In this document: in pieces, positions 42,267 through 50,333 of the stretch
How positions within the stretch are numbered: the stretch's first letter is position 1
Layout: the number at the start of each line of letters is the position of its first letter
From: an uncultured Faecalicatena sp.
Lineage (GTDB): Bacteria; Bacillota; Clostridia; Lachnospirales; Lachnospiraceae
Assembly (NCBI GenBank): GCA_902489075.1
Contig: CABTYO010000003.1
Coordinates: 75,696-139,695, forward strand
Length of the DNA: 64,000 bases
Direction of reading: 5' to 3'
Program-made: the position numbers and the translations under genes
Notes under the pieces: model-generated
What the model saw: the letters and a program-made list of their open reading frames with translations, nothing else
The model's database searches: none
Told to the model about the DNA's origin: nothing

Positions 42267-43277
42267 CTACAGAAGCTGTATTCCGTTCTCGAGAGCACGG
42301 TTATAGATATCCTCCGGCCAGATCGAAGACTGTACCTCTCCGATGTGTGCCTTCCTTAAATAGTACATGCAGATACGGGACTGCCCGATTCCGCCGCCCA
42401 CTGTATAAGGAAGTTCACCGTTTAAAAGCGCCTTCTGGAACATCAGCTCGGCGCGTTCTTCGCAGCCTGCCTGCTTTAACTGGCTTCGCAGGGAATCTTC
42501 ATCCACGCGGATGCCCATGGAAGTCAGCTCCAGAGCAATATCCAGGACCGGATAATATACGATGATATCTCCGTTCAACTCCCAGTCATCATAGTCCGGC
42601 GCACGTCCGTCATGCTTCTCGCCGGAAGCCAGGACCTTGCCGATCTGGGAGATAAAAACAGCACCTTTGGCTTTCGCGATGCGGTATTCTCTCTCTTTTG
42701 GAGTATTGTCAGGGAACATATCCTCCAGCTCCTGGGACGTGATAAAGAAGATATCGTCAGGAAGCAGAGGCTCGATATAATTATAACGTCTGGATATGTA
42801 TTCCTCCGTCTCTTTCAGTGCACTGAAAACCTTGCGGACTGTATACTCAAGAGTCTCCATGTTGCGTTCTTCCCTGGAAATAATCTTTTCCCAGTCCCAC
42901 TGATCCACATAGATAGAGTGGATATTGTCGGTATCTTCATCGCGGCGGATCGCACTCATATCTGTATAAAGACCCTCTCCTGAATGGAAATCATAATGCT
43001 TCAAAGCGTAGCGTTTCCACTTGGCAAGGGAATGAACGATCTCAGCCGGTGCATCGTCCTGTTCTTTGATCCCGAAAGAAACCGGGCGCTCTGTTCCGTT
43101 CAGATTATCATTCATTCCGGACTCCGGGCGGACGAAAAATGGTGCTGATACACGGGTTAAATGCAGTGACTTTGCCAGCGAACGCTCAAAGTGGTCTTTG
43201 ATCTCTTTAATAGCCACCTCAGTCTCACGGATCGTAAGAGGAGAGCGGTATCCCTGGGGGATTGTCAATTGTTCCAT
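42267..43277 (-). CDS. asnA: Aspartate-ammonia ligase
   Basis: The 336-residue enzyme makes asparagine from aspartate, ammonia and ATP. It belongs to the class II aminoacyl-tRNA-synthetase-like fold. Motifs are LTRVSAPFFVRPESGMNDNLNG, then VHSLAKWKRYAL, GEGLYTDMSAIRRDED, SIYVDQWDWEKII and the C-terminal GGGIGQSRICMYYL. GGAG-type sequence precedes the ATG. It appears monocistronic, with a shared terminator downstream. Length matches E. coli AsnA (330). Confidence 0.95.
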   Translation of the reverse strand: MEQLTIPQGYRSPLTIRETEVAIKEIKDHFERSLAKSLHLTRVSAPFFVRPESGMNDNLNGTERPVSFGIKEQDDAPAEIVHSLAKWKRYALKHYDFHSGEGLYTDMSAIRRDEDTDNIHSIYVDQWDWEKIISREERNMETLEYTVRKVFSALKETEEYISRRYNYIEPLLPDDIFFITSQELEDMFPDNTPKEREYRIAKAKGAVFISQIGKVLASGEKHDGRAPDYDDWELNGDIIVYYPVLDIALELTSMGIRVDEDSLRSQLKQAGCEERAELMFQKALLNGELPYTVGGGIGQSRICMYYLRKAHIGEVQSSIWPEDIYNRALENGIQLL

Positions 43278-43411
43278 AATACATACTCCTTTGCCTTCAT
43301 ATTTATGCTGTACACATAGTATCTGTAAAATTCAGATATTCCTATTCTACAGTCTGAAAGGAAAGAAGTCAATGCGAATTTGCGGACCCGGCCCCGGCAT
43401 GGGGATAAAAT

Positions 43412-43744
43412 TTACTTCGGTCTGACAGAAAGCTTCTGGATCAGCCCATCCTGATTCGTATATCGGATGGTAGCGATGGCCATAACCATATACCCGGAGT
43501 AATTGGCAACGAACTTTGCGTGCCGTTCATCAATGATTTCTGCCTCGGAAATGCTGAATTTCCCGAAAGTAAATTTATTCCGGAAGAACATATTAATCGC
43601 TTCTTTTCCATATACATGGTATTCCGGTTGCTGCGTCCCCTTCGGGCAGTGGTCCACCAGAGTACCGTCACAGTCGAAAAGTTCAGCCAGCCCTTCATAA
43701 TCTCTATTTTCCATAGTTTCGATATATTTCTGAATGATGTTCAT
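43412..43744 (-). CDS. NTF2/SnoaL-like fold protein
   Basis: A small protein of 110 residues with the SnoaL-like alpha+beta barrel pattern: YIETMENRDYEGLAELFDCDGTLVDHCP, then GKEAINMFFRNKF and a last strand IATIRYTNQDGLIQKLSV. Members include isomerases and dehydratases of ring compounds (BaiE and ketosteroid isomerase share the fold), but the fold alone gives no function. It starts 12 bases after the SDR gene stop with AGGAGG upstream, so it is the second gene of an SDR-NTF2 operon. Confidence 0.75.
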   Translation of the reverse strand: MNIIQKYIETMENRDYEGLAELFDCDGTLVDHCPKGTQQPEYHVYGKEAINMFFRNKFTFGKFSISEAEIIDERHAKFVANYSGYMVMAIATIRYTNQDGLIQKLSVRPK

Positions 43745-43756
43745 GTAAGGTCCCTC

Positions 43757-44545
43757 CTAATATACTTTCTCAGAATTCAGCAGTGCATCTGTACCGCCAT
43801 CGACAAACAGGATATTTCCATTGATCCCGGCTGCATATCTGGAAGTAAGAAATACGATCGCACCGGCGATTTCATCCGGCTCCATGAGTGCCTCCTGTCC
43901 GAAACGTGCAGGGATCGGCAGTGCGTTGAGTGCGTCGCGTGCGCTTCCCTGGAGAGCTGCTGTCATCGGAGTCTGGACGTTGCCCGGTGCAACCGCGTTG
44001 ACGCGGACTCCTCTTGCCGCCCAGGAGGAAGCCATCCTTCTGACCCAGCGGGCAAGGGCGTACTTGGTTGCCACATAGATACTGTTGCCCACAGAAAGAT
44101 CATTGGAATCCCATTTGCTGATCAGATTCAGGATCATCTGCTCATTCCCGGAGTTATTCAGAAGGTCGACCAGGTCCATCCTCCCGGCGCCCTGTGAGAT
44201 TGTGTTAGAGGACGTAACAACGCAGCAGCCTTTCTTCTTTTTCAGAAGATCGAAAGCTCCCTTTGCGATCTCGATCGTGCCGAAATAATTGAGGGAAATA
44301 ATCAGTTGGGGATTCTTGACTGCCCCGGATACTCCGGCATTGCAGATCAGTCCGTCCAGCCCGTCAGGACACTTCTGATGAAGTTCTTCGATGGCCTCAC
44401 GCCGTCCTTCCACAGATGCCAGGTTTGCGGAAATATTGCCGCCCTTTAAATCGATATTGATGACCTCATTTCCCGCCTCTTTTAAAAGCGTCACCGTCTG
44501 CCCTCCGATTCCTCCTGAGCCGCCGGTAATTGCATATGTTCCCAT
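43757..44545 (-). CDS. Short-chain dehydrogenase, hydroxysteroid-dehydrogenase-like
   Basis: This 262-residue SDR has the cofactor loop TGGSGGIGG (about residues 7-15), NAG near 93, a Ser near 117 followed by the catalytic YVATK, and VNAVAPGNVQTPM. Its layout resembles 3-alpha-hydroxysteroid dehydrogenase of Comamonas: a short Rossmann start, NYFGTIEIAKGAF, and an insert between the catalytic Ser and Tyr. Steroid or bile-acid activity is inference only. AGGAGG eight bases upstream fixes the ATG at 44545. It is divergent from a MocR regulator that may control it. Confidence 0.8.
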   Translation of the reverse strand: MGTYAITGGSGGIGGQTVTLLKEAGNEVINIDLKGGNISANLASVEGRREAIEELHQKCPDGLDGLICNAGVSGAVKNPQLIISLNYFGTIEIAKGAFDLLKKKKGCCVVTSSNTISQGAGRMDLVDLLNNSGNEQMILNLISKWDSNDLSVGNSIYVATKYALARWVRRMASSWAARGVRVNAVAPGNVQTPMTAALQGSARDALNALPIPARFGQEALMEPDEIAGAIVFLTSRYAAGINGNILFVDGGTDALLNSEKVY

Positions 44546-44652
44546 AATATAGTCCTCCTTTACAATTCTGATAGTTCTCATTATAATAGAAATTGATATG
44601 ATTAAAATGCTCAATTTAATAATAAAAAATAAGGTTAGTTGGAGGGCACAGT

Positions 44653-46050
44653 ATGTTGACTTATGAGATTAGCAAGAGAGGAAAGACGCCGATCTATGAA
44701 TATCTGTATCAGTGTATCCGCCGGGATATTTTAAACGGCGGCTTGAAGGCGGGCGAGAAGCTGCCTTCCAAGCGCGCCTTTGCCGCCCACCTGGATATCA
44801 GTGTGGTGACGGTGGAGAACGCGTATTCACAGCTTCTTCTGGAGGGATATATCTATTCCAGAGAGTGCAGCGGATATTATGTCAGCAGACTAAAGCCGCA
44901 GAATATTTTCCGGGAGGAAGATGATTTACCAAGGCTGTATCAGGAAGAGGAGACAGGCACTTACTATGCGGATCTGAGATGCAACCGGATCGGGATGCAG
45001 CATTTCCCTTTTTCCATCTGGTCGAAGCTGATCCGGGAGGTAATTACGGCGAGAGATGAGAGACTCTTAAAAGCCGTGCCGTGCAGAGGTGTATTCGAGC
45101 TGAGAGAGGCCATAGCCGTCAATCTGCGTCACTACAGGTGCATGAATATCTCACCGTCCCAGATCGTGATCGGGGCAGGAACTGAATTTCTGTATCAGCA
45201 GCTGTTTCAGCTTCTGGGGGAAGATGCATGCTATGGACTGGAGGAGACAGGCTACTCCTACACCTGTGAGCTGATGGAGCGCAGCAAGGTGAGGTGGAAG
45301 CAGATTGAGATGGAGGAGAGCGGAATTTCGATCCGGTCACTGGAGGAAAGCGGATGCAATGTTATGCATGTCACTCCGGAACATCATTTTCCGACGGGCA
45401 TTATCACACCGATCGGGAAGCGGCAGGAACTCCTGCACTGGGCCGGGAAGACGGGAGGGTATCTCATAGAAGATAACTTTGACAGCGAATTCAGGTATGT
45501 GAACAAGCTCAGCCCGGCTTTATTTGCCATGGATAAGTCCGGCTGTGTCATTTATATGAATACCTTTTCCAAAAGTATTGTACCCTCCATGCGCATCAGC
45601 TATATGGTACTGCCGGAAAAGCTGATGGAGAAGTATGTGGAGAAAATGGGCTACTCCTCCTGCACGGTATCCTGCTTTGAACAGCATGCGCTGGCGCGGT
45701 TTATCTCGGAAGGGTATTTTGAGCGGCACCTGAACCGGACGAGGAACTTTTACAAAAAACTGAAAGCACTGCTCATCCAGGAAATCCAGGCTTCCCCTCT
45801 GAGTGCGGTCTCAGAGATCCGGGAGGCGGAAGCCGGGACATACTTCCTGTTAAAATTAGATACAGAGCTTTCCGATGAAGAGCTTGTCCAAAGGACAAGG
45901 CAGAACGGGATTGACGTGGCCTGCTTCTCGGAATACTGCCGTAATCCGGTAAAAAGCCGGGAACATATCCTGATCATCAATTACTCAGGCATCCGTCTGG
46001 AGGCGATTCAGGAGACAATTGCCCGTCTGAGTAAAGCGGTTCTGACATAA
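44653..46050 (+). CDS. MocR/PdxR-type GntR regulator with aminotransferase domain
   Basis: The 465-residue protein joins an N-terminal GntR winged helix (residues about 10-78, GEKLPSKRAFAAHLDISVVTVENAY) to a fold-type I aminotransferase domain. The PLP lysine is Lys307 in MNTFSKSIVPSMRISY. MocR proteins sense PLP or amino compounds and usually regulate adjacent genes. Here the divergent neighbours are the SDR and the NTF2-like gene. GGAGGGCACAGT precedes the ATG. The domain order and length are standard. Confidence 0.9.
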   Translation: MLTYEISKRGKTPIYEYLYQCIRRDILNGGLKAGEKLPSKRAFAAHLDISVVTVENAYSQLLLEGYIYSRECSGYYVSRLKPQNIFREEDDLPRLYQEEETGTYYADLRCNRIGMQHFPFSIWSKLIREVITARDERLLKAVPCRGVFELREAIAVNLRHYRCMNISPSQIVIGAGTEFLYQQLFQLLGEDACYGLEETGYSYTCELMERSKVRWKQIEMEESGISIRSLEESGCNVMHVTPEHHFPTGIITPIGKRQELLHWAGKTGGYLIEDNFDSEFRYVNKLSPALFAMDKSGCVIYMNTFSKSIVPSMRISYMVLPEKLMEKYVEKMGYSSCTVSCFEQHALARFISEGYFERHLNRTRNFYKKLKALLIQEIQASPLSAVSEIREAEAGTYFLLKLDTELSDEELVQRTRQNGIDVACFSEYCRNPVKSREHILIINYSGIRLEAIQETIARLSKAVLT

Positions 46051-46088
46051 GCCGATTCAAACAGGCTTCTTCCCTATACGGCCCATCT

Positions 46089-46283
46089 TTATGAAAACAG
46101 CTCCCTGATCCTGCGCTCACCCTCCCGGAGCGCCTCCTGCGCGGTGAGCTCCTTGCGGTAGGCCATCATACACACATCGAGCAGGATGGTTTCCACCTCA
46201 TAAGGGGGCACAAGGCGGTCCTTTGCCTGATAGGGGTAGACCCTGTTCCTTGCCCGCTCAAAGCATTTGGTGTTCAGGTTCAT
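46089..46283 (-). pseudogene. C-terminal fragment of a solute-binding protein
   Basis: About 60-65 residues (from NLNTKCFERARNRVY to the end REGERRIRELFS) look like the C-terminus of an extracellular solute-binding protein, where a helix such as EVETILLDVCMMAYRKELTAQEAL is usual. The rest of the gene is absent; upstream minus-strand sequence becomes unrelated. It lies directly after the MocR gene, in reverse orientation, with two other fragments. Confidence 0.45.
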
Positions 46284-46433
46284 CCACGGATAGAGCCTTA
46301 GGATCTCGTGGTTTTCATAGGGATACAGCAATATAGATATCATAATGTCCCTTCTCCCGTCTGCTGTCCTCCACGATCGTCTCGATCAGTTCCCTGTAGC
46401 TTACAAAATCGAATTCAATCTTATCAGGCAGAT

Positions 46434-46565
46434 ATGGACAAAATGGCAGCAGATCCGAAGACCCAGGAATGGTGGGATCTTGTCATGCCGTTCCAGCAGC
46501 CACTCGACGGAAGAAAAGAAGGCGAGTGGTGGGCTGAGATGGAAGAGGTCTATCACCTGGATTAA
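46434..46565 (+). pseudogene. L-rhamnose mutarotase fragment
   Basis: The 43 residues (MAADPKTQEWWDLVMPFQQPL, then RKEGEWWAEMEEVYHLD) match the C-terminal half of L-rhamnose mutarotase, normally about 104 residues. The N-terminal half is missing and the upstream frame is unrelated. A gene remnant. Confidence 0.7.
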
Positions 46566-46610
46566 TCCCATCAAGGAAGCAGCGAAGCGGATTTTGAATA
46601 TCCGCTTTGA

Positions 46611-46718
46611 CTTCTATTTAGAAAATGTTATATGATCATCTTCCAGATAGCAGATGATATCGTCTATGCCGATTATGTGGCGGATTGCAGACAGGATTAC
46701 AGCTGGCTTATTCGATAA
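46611..46718 (+). pseudogene. RelE/ParE-type toxin C-terminal fragment
   Basis: The 35 codons end in MIIFQIADDIVYADYVADCRQDYSWLIR. This matches the last strands of RelE/ParE-family toxins, with the usual VxDxRQDY ending. The N-terminal two thirds and any antitoxin gene are missing. A remnant of a type II toxin-antitoxin locus. Confidence 0.6.
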
Positions 46719-46736
46719 CAATAAAACAATATAAAG

Positions 46737-46768
46737 AAATCGTCACTTATGAAAGGTGGCGATTTTTT
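46737..46768 (+). terminator. Intrinsic terminator
   Basis: AATCGTCAC pairs with GGTGGCGATT (one G-U), followed by TTTTTTG. It separates the gene remnants from the promoter at 46892. Confidence 0.7.
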
Positions 46769-46891
46769 TGTGCTAAAAAGAATCGTAGCTGCAATCATTG
46801 TGCTGATTATTCAGATATTAAAAAACATACAGAACAGCAGGGTAATAAATAGACAATTTAAAATAAAAATATAAAAAAACTAAAAATAGTG

Positions 46892-46920
46892 TTGACAAAT
46901 TAAAAAGAGAGTGCTATTAT
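46892..46920 (+). promoter_or_regulatory. Strong promoter of the candidate ncRNA
   Basis: TTGACA (46892-46897), 17 bases, TATTAT (46915-46920), preceded by an A-rich stretch like an UP element. No protein start with a ribosome site follows for more than 500 bases. Confidence 0.75.
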
Positions 46921-46926
46921 AAAGTC

Positions 46927-47400
46927 AACAAATAAAACTGAATGAACAATCACTTAAAAAGAAAAAGTAAACTCATAAAAGAGATGAAAATTCTTCGTAA
47001 ATGAAAGTTCAAAAAGTTTTGACTTATCGGATTAAATGATCGGAACGGAAGAGATGGAGAATTATCATAATGACGAGAAAGTTATGAGAGAAGTAAAATC
47101 CATCAGAAAAGAAGATCAAAGAAAAGATTCGATAAGAAAATTTAAGAATAGGAGGTACGGACCACCAGCACACTTAAATTAAAAACCAAAACCGCTATCT
47201 AAAAAGGTAGAGAAAGAGGTAAAAAAAGAATGATAGAAATATCACAGTGAAGATGGGTGTTAATCATAATTAGATTGGCATCCATCTTTACATTTGTGTG
47301 TAGACTTATCGGCTAGGAAATAAGAAGGGAGGACGCCTGCCCCGTGACCGTCCGCAGGCTGGGCATCTCCAATTGGGAGGCGATAAGTTACCGGTAGCAA
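46927..47400 (+). ncRNA. Candidate large structured non-coding RNA
   Basis: About 470 bases of A/G-rich sequence without a convincing reading frame lie downstream of a strong promoter. Stems visible by eye are AATTTAAG (47139-47146) with CTTAAATT (47173-47180), a 16-bp stem 47251-47266 with 47274-47289, and a domain closed by ACTTATCG (47305-47312) with CGATAAGT (47381-47388) that holds GCCTGC/GCAGGC. In the 16-bp stem all three changes are G-U pairs on the plus strand. GACTTATCGG also occurs at 47021-47030 and could compete. The exact ends are uncertain and the family is not recognised. Confidence 0.5.
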
Positions 47401-47467
47401 TATCTTTCACATTTTCTAGTTGTACATTTTGACAAAAATTGATAAAATGTAAAAGGCTGGAGTGATA

Positions 47468-47623
47468 ATGGAAACAAGGTATGTGAAAAGTCATCTGGTA
47501 TGTCTGGCAGGGGAGGAAAGGGCCTTATGTATCAGATTTCATGATAAATATACGGACGCTGTCATTGGAGCGAACCGGGATGGAGAACCGGGGTGTATGA
47601 CGGCGGGGAGTAACTGTAAATAA
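47468..47623 (+). CDS. Possible 51-residue protein
   Basis: An ATG with GGAG five bases upstream opens a 51-codon frame (METRYVKSHLVCLAGEERAL and so on) that ends 25 bases before the next gene. It has no membrane segment and three cysteines. I do not recognise it. Position and ribosome site support expression, but composition alone is not convincing. Confidence 0.35.
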   Translation: METRYVKSHLVCLAGEERALCIRFHDKYTDAVIGANRDGEPGCMTAGSNCK

Positions 47624-47648
47624 TGATTAAGGGACAAAGGTGAACAGG

Positions 47649-48524
47649 ATGGTTATGAATTTGGATTATATTCTGGAGCAGATTCAGCTTCAGATCCAGT
47701 CGGGGATGACGGTACTGACAGACAAGGGCAAAGAGCTTGCATCAGTGGATATGATTACGCTTGCAGTAATTGCGGCGGTGGGACTTTTGTTCTGCTTTCT
47801 GGGATTGAAGATTGTGAGATTCTGGGCGGCAGTATTTGGGCTTATGGTTGGTTTTGCGGGAGGCGCGTACCTGTCCTCCTATTTTGGACTGACCGGGTAT
47901 GTACCGCTGATTATTGGGGGCGTGGCAGGTGTGATTCTTGCAGTGCTGGGAGCTGTATTCTATCATGCAGGGGCTTTTCTGGTGGGATGGCTTCTGGGAA
48001 TCGCGGGCAGTGCTTATTTTATCAGGCCGGCGGACTGGATGTTTGCATTGGTCTGTGTGGGAATCGGTCTGGTGATTGCACTTCTTACACTGAAGCTGGC
48101 GGAGCCGGTTATTGCGCTGGTTACGGCGTTGTTGGGCGGAGCCGCAGCAGGGCAGGCAGGATATATTTTCCTTCCTGTGAAGAATCAGATTATACAGATC
48201 GCGATGATCGTGGTGCTGGTGATTCTTGGTCTGATCGTTCAGCTTCTGCTGGAATCTAAGAAGCGTAAAAGGCTGCATCTGGAAAAGGCGGACGAGATAC
48301 GAAGAAACACTTCTGTTGCAAACGAGGTGGACCGGGCAAGAGCCATAATGGAAGATCTGGATAAGGGGAAAGACGGTGTAATGGAATTCGAAGATCTGGA
48401 TGAAGGCGATGACGGAAACAGAGAATCCGAAGATCTGGATGAGGAATATATGGAAGAGGATGTCGAAGATTTAGAAGAGGATGATGACATTCAGATTTTG
48501 AATCTCGACGACGATGATGAATAG
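47649..48524 (+). CDS. DUF4203-like membrane protein with acidic tail
   Basis: This protein of 291 residues starts with a short amphipathic lead, then about seven hydrophobic helices rich in Gly and Ala (for example VRFWAAVFGLMVGFAGGAYL, AVLGAVFYHAGAFLVGWLLG), as in DUF4203/TM7S3-like proteins. After a basic stretch (ESKKRKRLHLEK) the last 60 residues are very acidic, mostly Glu and Asp. AAAGG eight bases before the ATG at 47649 favours it over the GTG at 47640. Function unknown; the charged tail faces either side of the membrane depending on helix count. Confidence 0.7.
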   Translation: MVMNLDYILEQIQLQIQSGMTVLTDKGKELASVDMITLAVIAAVGLLFCFLGLKIVRFWAAVFGLMVGFAGGAYLSSYFGLTGYVPLIIGGVAGVILAVLGAVFYHAGAFLVGWLLGIAGSAYFIRPADWMFALVCVGIGLVIALLTLKLAEPVIALVTALLGGAAAGQAGYIFLPVKNQIIQIAMIVVLVILGLIVQLLLESKKRKRLHLEKADEIRRNTSVANEVDRARAIMEDLDKGKDGVMEFEDLDEGDDGNRESEDLDEEYMEEDVEDLEEDDDIQILNLDDDDE

Positions 48525-48613
48525 AAAGAATCGGCCAGATGCTGTATACGCCCAAAGGGTGTGAAAGGTAAGCATATGGTTATTTTTGACAGGGTAGAAC
48601 AAGCAGAAGATGA

Positions 48614-48642
48614 TTGCCAGTCCCTTCACAAAGTTGTATAAT
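48614..48642 (+). promoter_or_regulatory. Promoter of the PHP-domain gene
   Basis: TTGCCA (48614-48619), 17 bases, TATAAT (48637-48642). AAGGGGG follows before the ATG at 48680. Confidence 0.75.
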
Positions 48643-48679
48643 ATATGTATCATTTAGTGGAAGTAAAGGGGGCTCGCTT

Positions 48680-49510
48680 ATGAAGATAGATATGCACTGC
48701 CACGTAAAAGAAGGATCTATAGACAGCAAGGTAAGCGTGGACGAATACATCAGGATTCTAAAGAGCAAAGGGTTCCAGGGGATGGTGATCACTGACCATA
48801 ACACGTATAAGGGATACCGTCACTGGAAGTACCATATGAAGGGGAAAGAGCATACGGATTTTGTGGTACTCAAGGGGATTGAGTATGATACCAGAGATGC
48901 CGGACATATTCTTGTGATTATGCCTGAAGGTGTGAAGATGCGCCTGCTTGAGATGCGCGGGATGCCGGTGTCTGTGCTGATTGATCTGGTACACCGTAAC
49001 GGCGGTGTCTTAGGACCGGCTCATCCATGTGGCGAGAAGTATTTAAGTCTTACGAATACGAAGAGGTACTATACGAATCCGGAGATCATGAAGCGGTTTG
49101 ATTTTGTGGAGGCTTACAACTGCTGTGAATCAGCCACATCCAATGCCGGCGCCATGAAGCTTGCACAGAAGTATGGCAAGGTTACTGTGGGAGGAAGCGA
49201 TTCACACAAGCCGGGCTGTGTAGGACGGGCATATACGATTCTGCCGGAGCCGGTGACCTGTGAGACGGAACTGATTTCCATGATCCACAAGAAGACGAAG
49301 TTCGAGACAGGCGGCACTGCCTATGAGAAGACTACAAAGGAGAGGATTGGCAAGGTTAACAAGCTGCTGGTATATTCTTTCTGGTTTTATAATAAGGGCG
49401 GTGAACTGTTAAGGCGCCATGGACGTAATGAGAAGATGGAAGTGGAGAATCCGATCGACCCGATTGACCCGATCGAGATGTATTATACAGGGGAGCGGAA
49501 GCTGTCCTGA
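48680..49510 (+). CDS. PHP-domain metal-dependent phosphoesterase
   Basis: The 276-residue protein begins with the PHP motif MKIDMHCHV, followed by ITDHNT, the KGIEYDT strand, GPAHPCG and GGSDSHKP, the metal-binding His and Asp residues of the family. PHP proteins hydrolyse phosphoesters such as nucleoside 3',5'-bisphosphates or 5' ends of RNA, but the substrate here is not predictable. AGGGGG fixes the ATG at 48680; the longer frame overlaps the promoter. It is monocistronic with its own promoter and terminator. An IDPIDPIE stretch near the C-terminus is unusual. Confidence 0.87.
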   Translation: MKIDMHCHVKEGSIDSKVSVDEYIRILKSKGFQGMVITDHNTYKGYRHWKYHMKGKEHTDFVVLKGIEYDTRDAGHILVIMPEGVKMRLLEMRGMPVSVLIDLVHRNGGVLGPAHPCGEKYLSLTNTKRYYTNPEIMKRFDFVEAYNCCESATSNAGAMKLAQKYGKVTVGGSDSHKPGCVGRAYTILPEPVTCETELISMIHKKTKFETGGTAYEKTTKERIGKVNKLLVYSFWFYNKGGELLRRHGRNEKMEVENPIDPIDPIEMYYTGERKLS

Positions 49511-49528
49511 TGAATAGACGAATATAAG

Positions 49529-49577
49529 AACTGCCATATCTACTGGAAGAAAAGACCAGTGGATATGGCAGTTTTTT
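49529..49577. terminator. Terminator of the PHP-domain gene
   Basis: AACTGCCATATC (49529-49540) pairs with GATATGGCAGTT (49562-49573), followed by TTTT. It lies between the convergent PHP and mgtC-type genes. Confidence 0.85.
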
Positions 49578-49605
49578 AACCCCATCAGATATGCAGATCT
49601 CATTC

Positions 49606-50280
49606 TCAGATATCTACAGACCTGATCTGGGGATTCGCTTTTATCAGATTGATGACATCCTGATAGGTAAAGTTTTCCGGAAATGCAACATTTAGTTTAA
49701 TCTTTAAAGATGTGTTATCCATGCGGGTGACCTTCATTGTCAGAATCTTTAAATCCTTGATGGAAAAGGAGTCCGCAAGGAAGGATTCAATATCCGAGGT
49801 ATCGTCTATGACCACGGTGATCTGCTGGATCGTGGGCGTCTTGAGCCAGCGGAACCTTCTGTGCAGGATGACCTGAAAGATGATGATGAGCACGGTGGTC
49901 ATGACGCCGAGGGCATACATTCCGGCGCCAAAAGCCATCCCGATCCCCACGGTTGCCCAGATCCCGGCGGCGGTAGTCAGGCCGCTTACACTGAAGTTCC
50001 TGGTGAATATGACGCCTGCCCCGAGAAAACCGATTGCTGTGACGACCCCGGCGGCAACACGGGACGGGTCAAGGCCGATATGGTCCAGTGCAAGGATATC
50101 CTGAAACCCATATTTGGAGATGATCATCATGGCGGCAGAAGCCAGCGCAACGATTGTATGGGTCCGGATCCCGGCAGTCTTTAAGTGGTTCTCTCTTTCG
50201 TATCCTACGGCCAGGCCGCACAAAGCGGCGCCAAGGATCCGCAGAAGATATTCTAACTGGGTAAAAACATGTGCCCACAT
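49606..50280 (-). CDS. MgtC/SapB-family membrane protein
   Basis: The 224-residue protein has about five N-terminal helices of the MgtC/SapB family (LCGLAVGYERENHLKTAGIRTH, GAGVIFTRNFSVSGLTTAAGIWATVGIGMAFG) and a C-terminal ACT-like cytoplasmic domain (residues about 145-224). MgtC homologues are linked to magnesium limitation and to control of F-type ATPase; many are simply annotated as putative Mg2+ transporters. AAGGAGG upstream supports the ATG. The CmpB-type gene lies upstream on the same strand, 53 bases away. Confidence 0.87.
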   Translation of the reverse strand: MWAHVFTQLEYLLRILGAALCGLAVGYERENHLKTAGIRTHTIVALASAAMMIISKYGFQDILALDHIGLDPSRVAAGVVTAIGFLGAGVIFTRNFSVSGLTTAAGIWATVGIGMAFGAGMYALGVMTTVLIIIFQVILHRRFRWLKTPTIQQITVVIDDTSDIESFLADSFSIKDLKILTMKVTRMDNTSLKIKLNVAFPENFTYQDVINLIKANPQIRSVDI

Positions 50281-50333
50281 ACAGATTCCTCCTTTCGGGA
50301 GAGCGGCGTTTGTAAAAACCGTAATCTACTGCA

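Noticed and set aside
47306..47494. 62-residue minus-strand frame over the ncRNA candidate
   Set aside because: No ribosome site and low-complexity composition; it overlaps the structured stem region.
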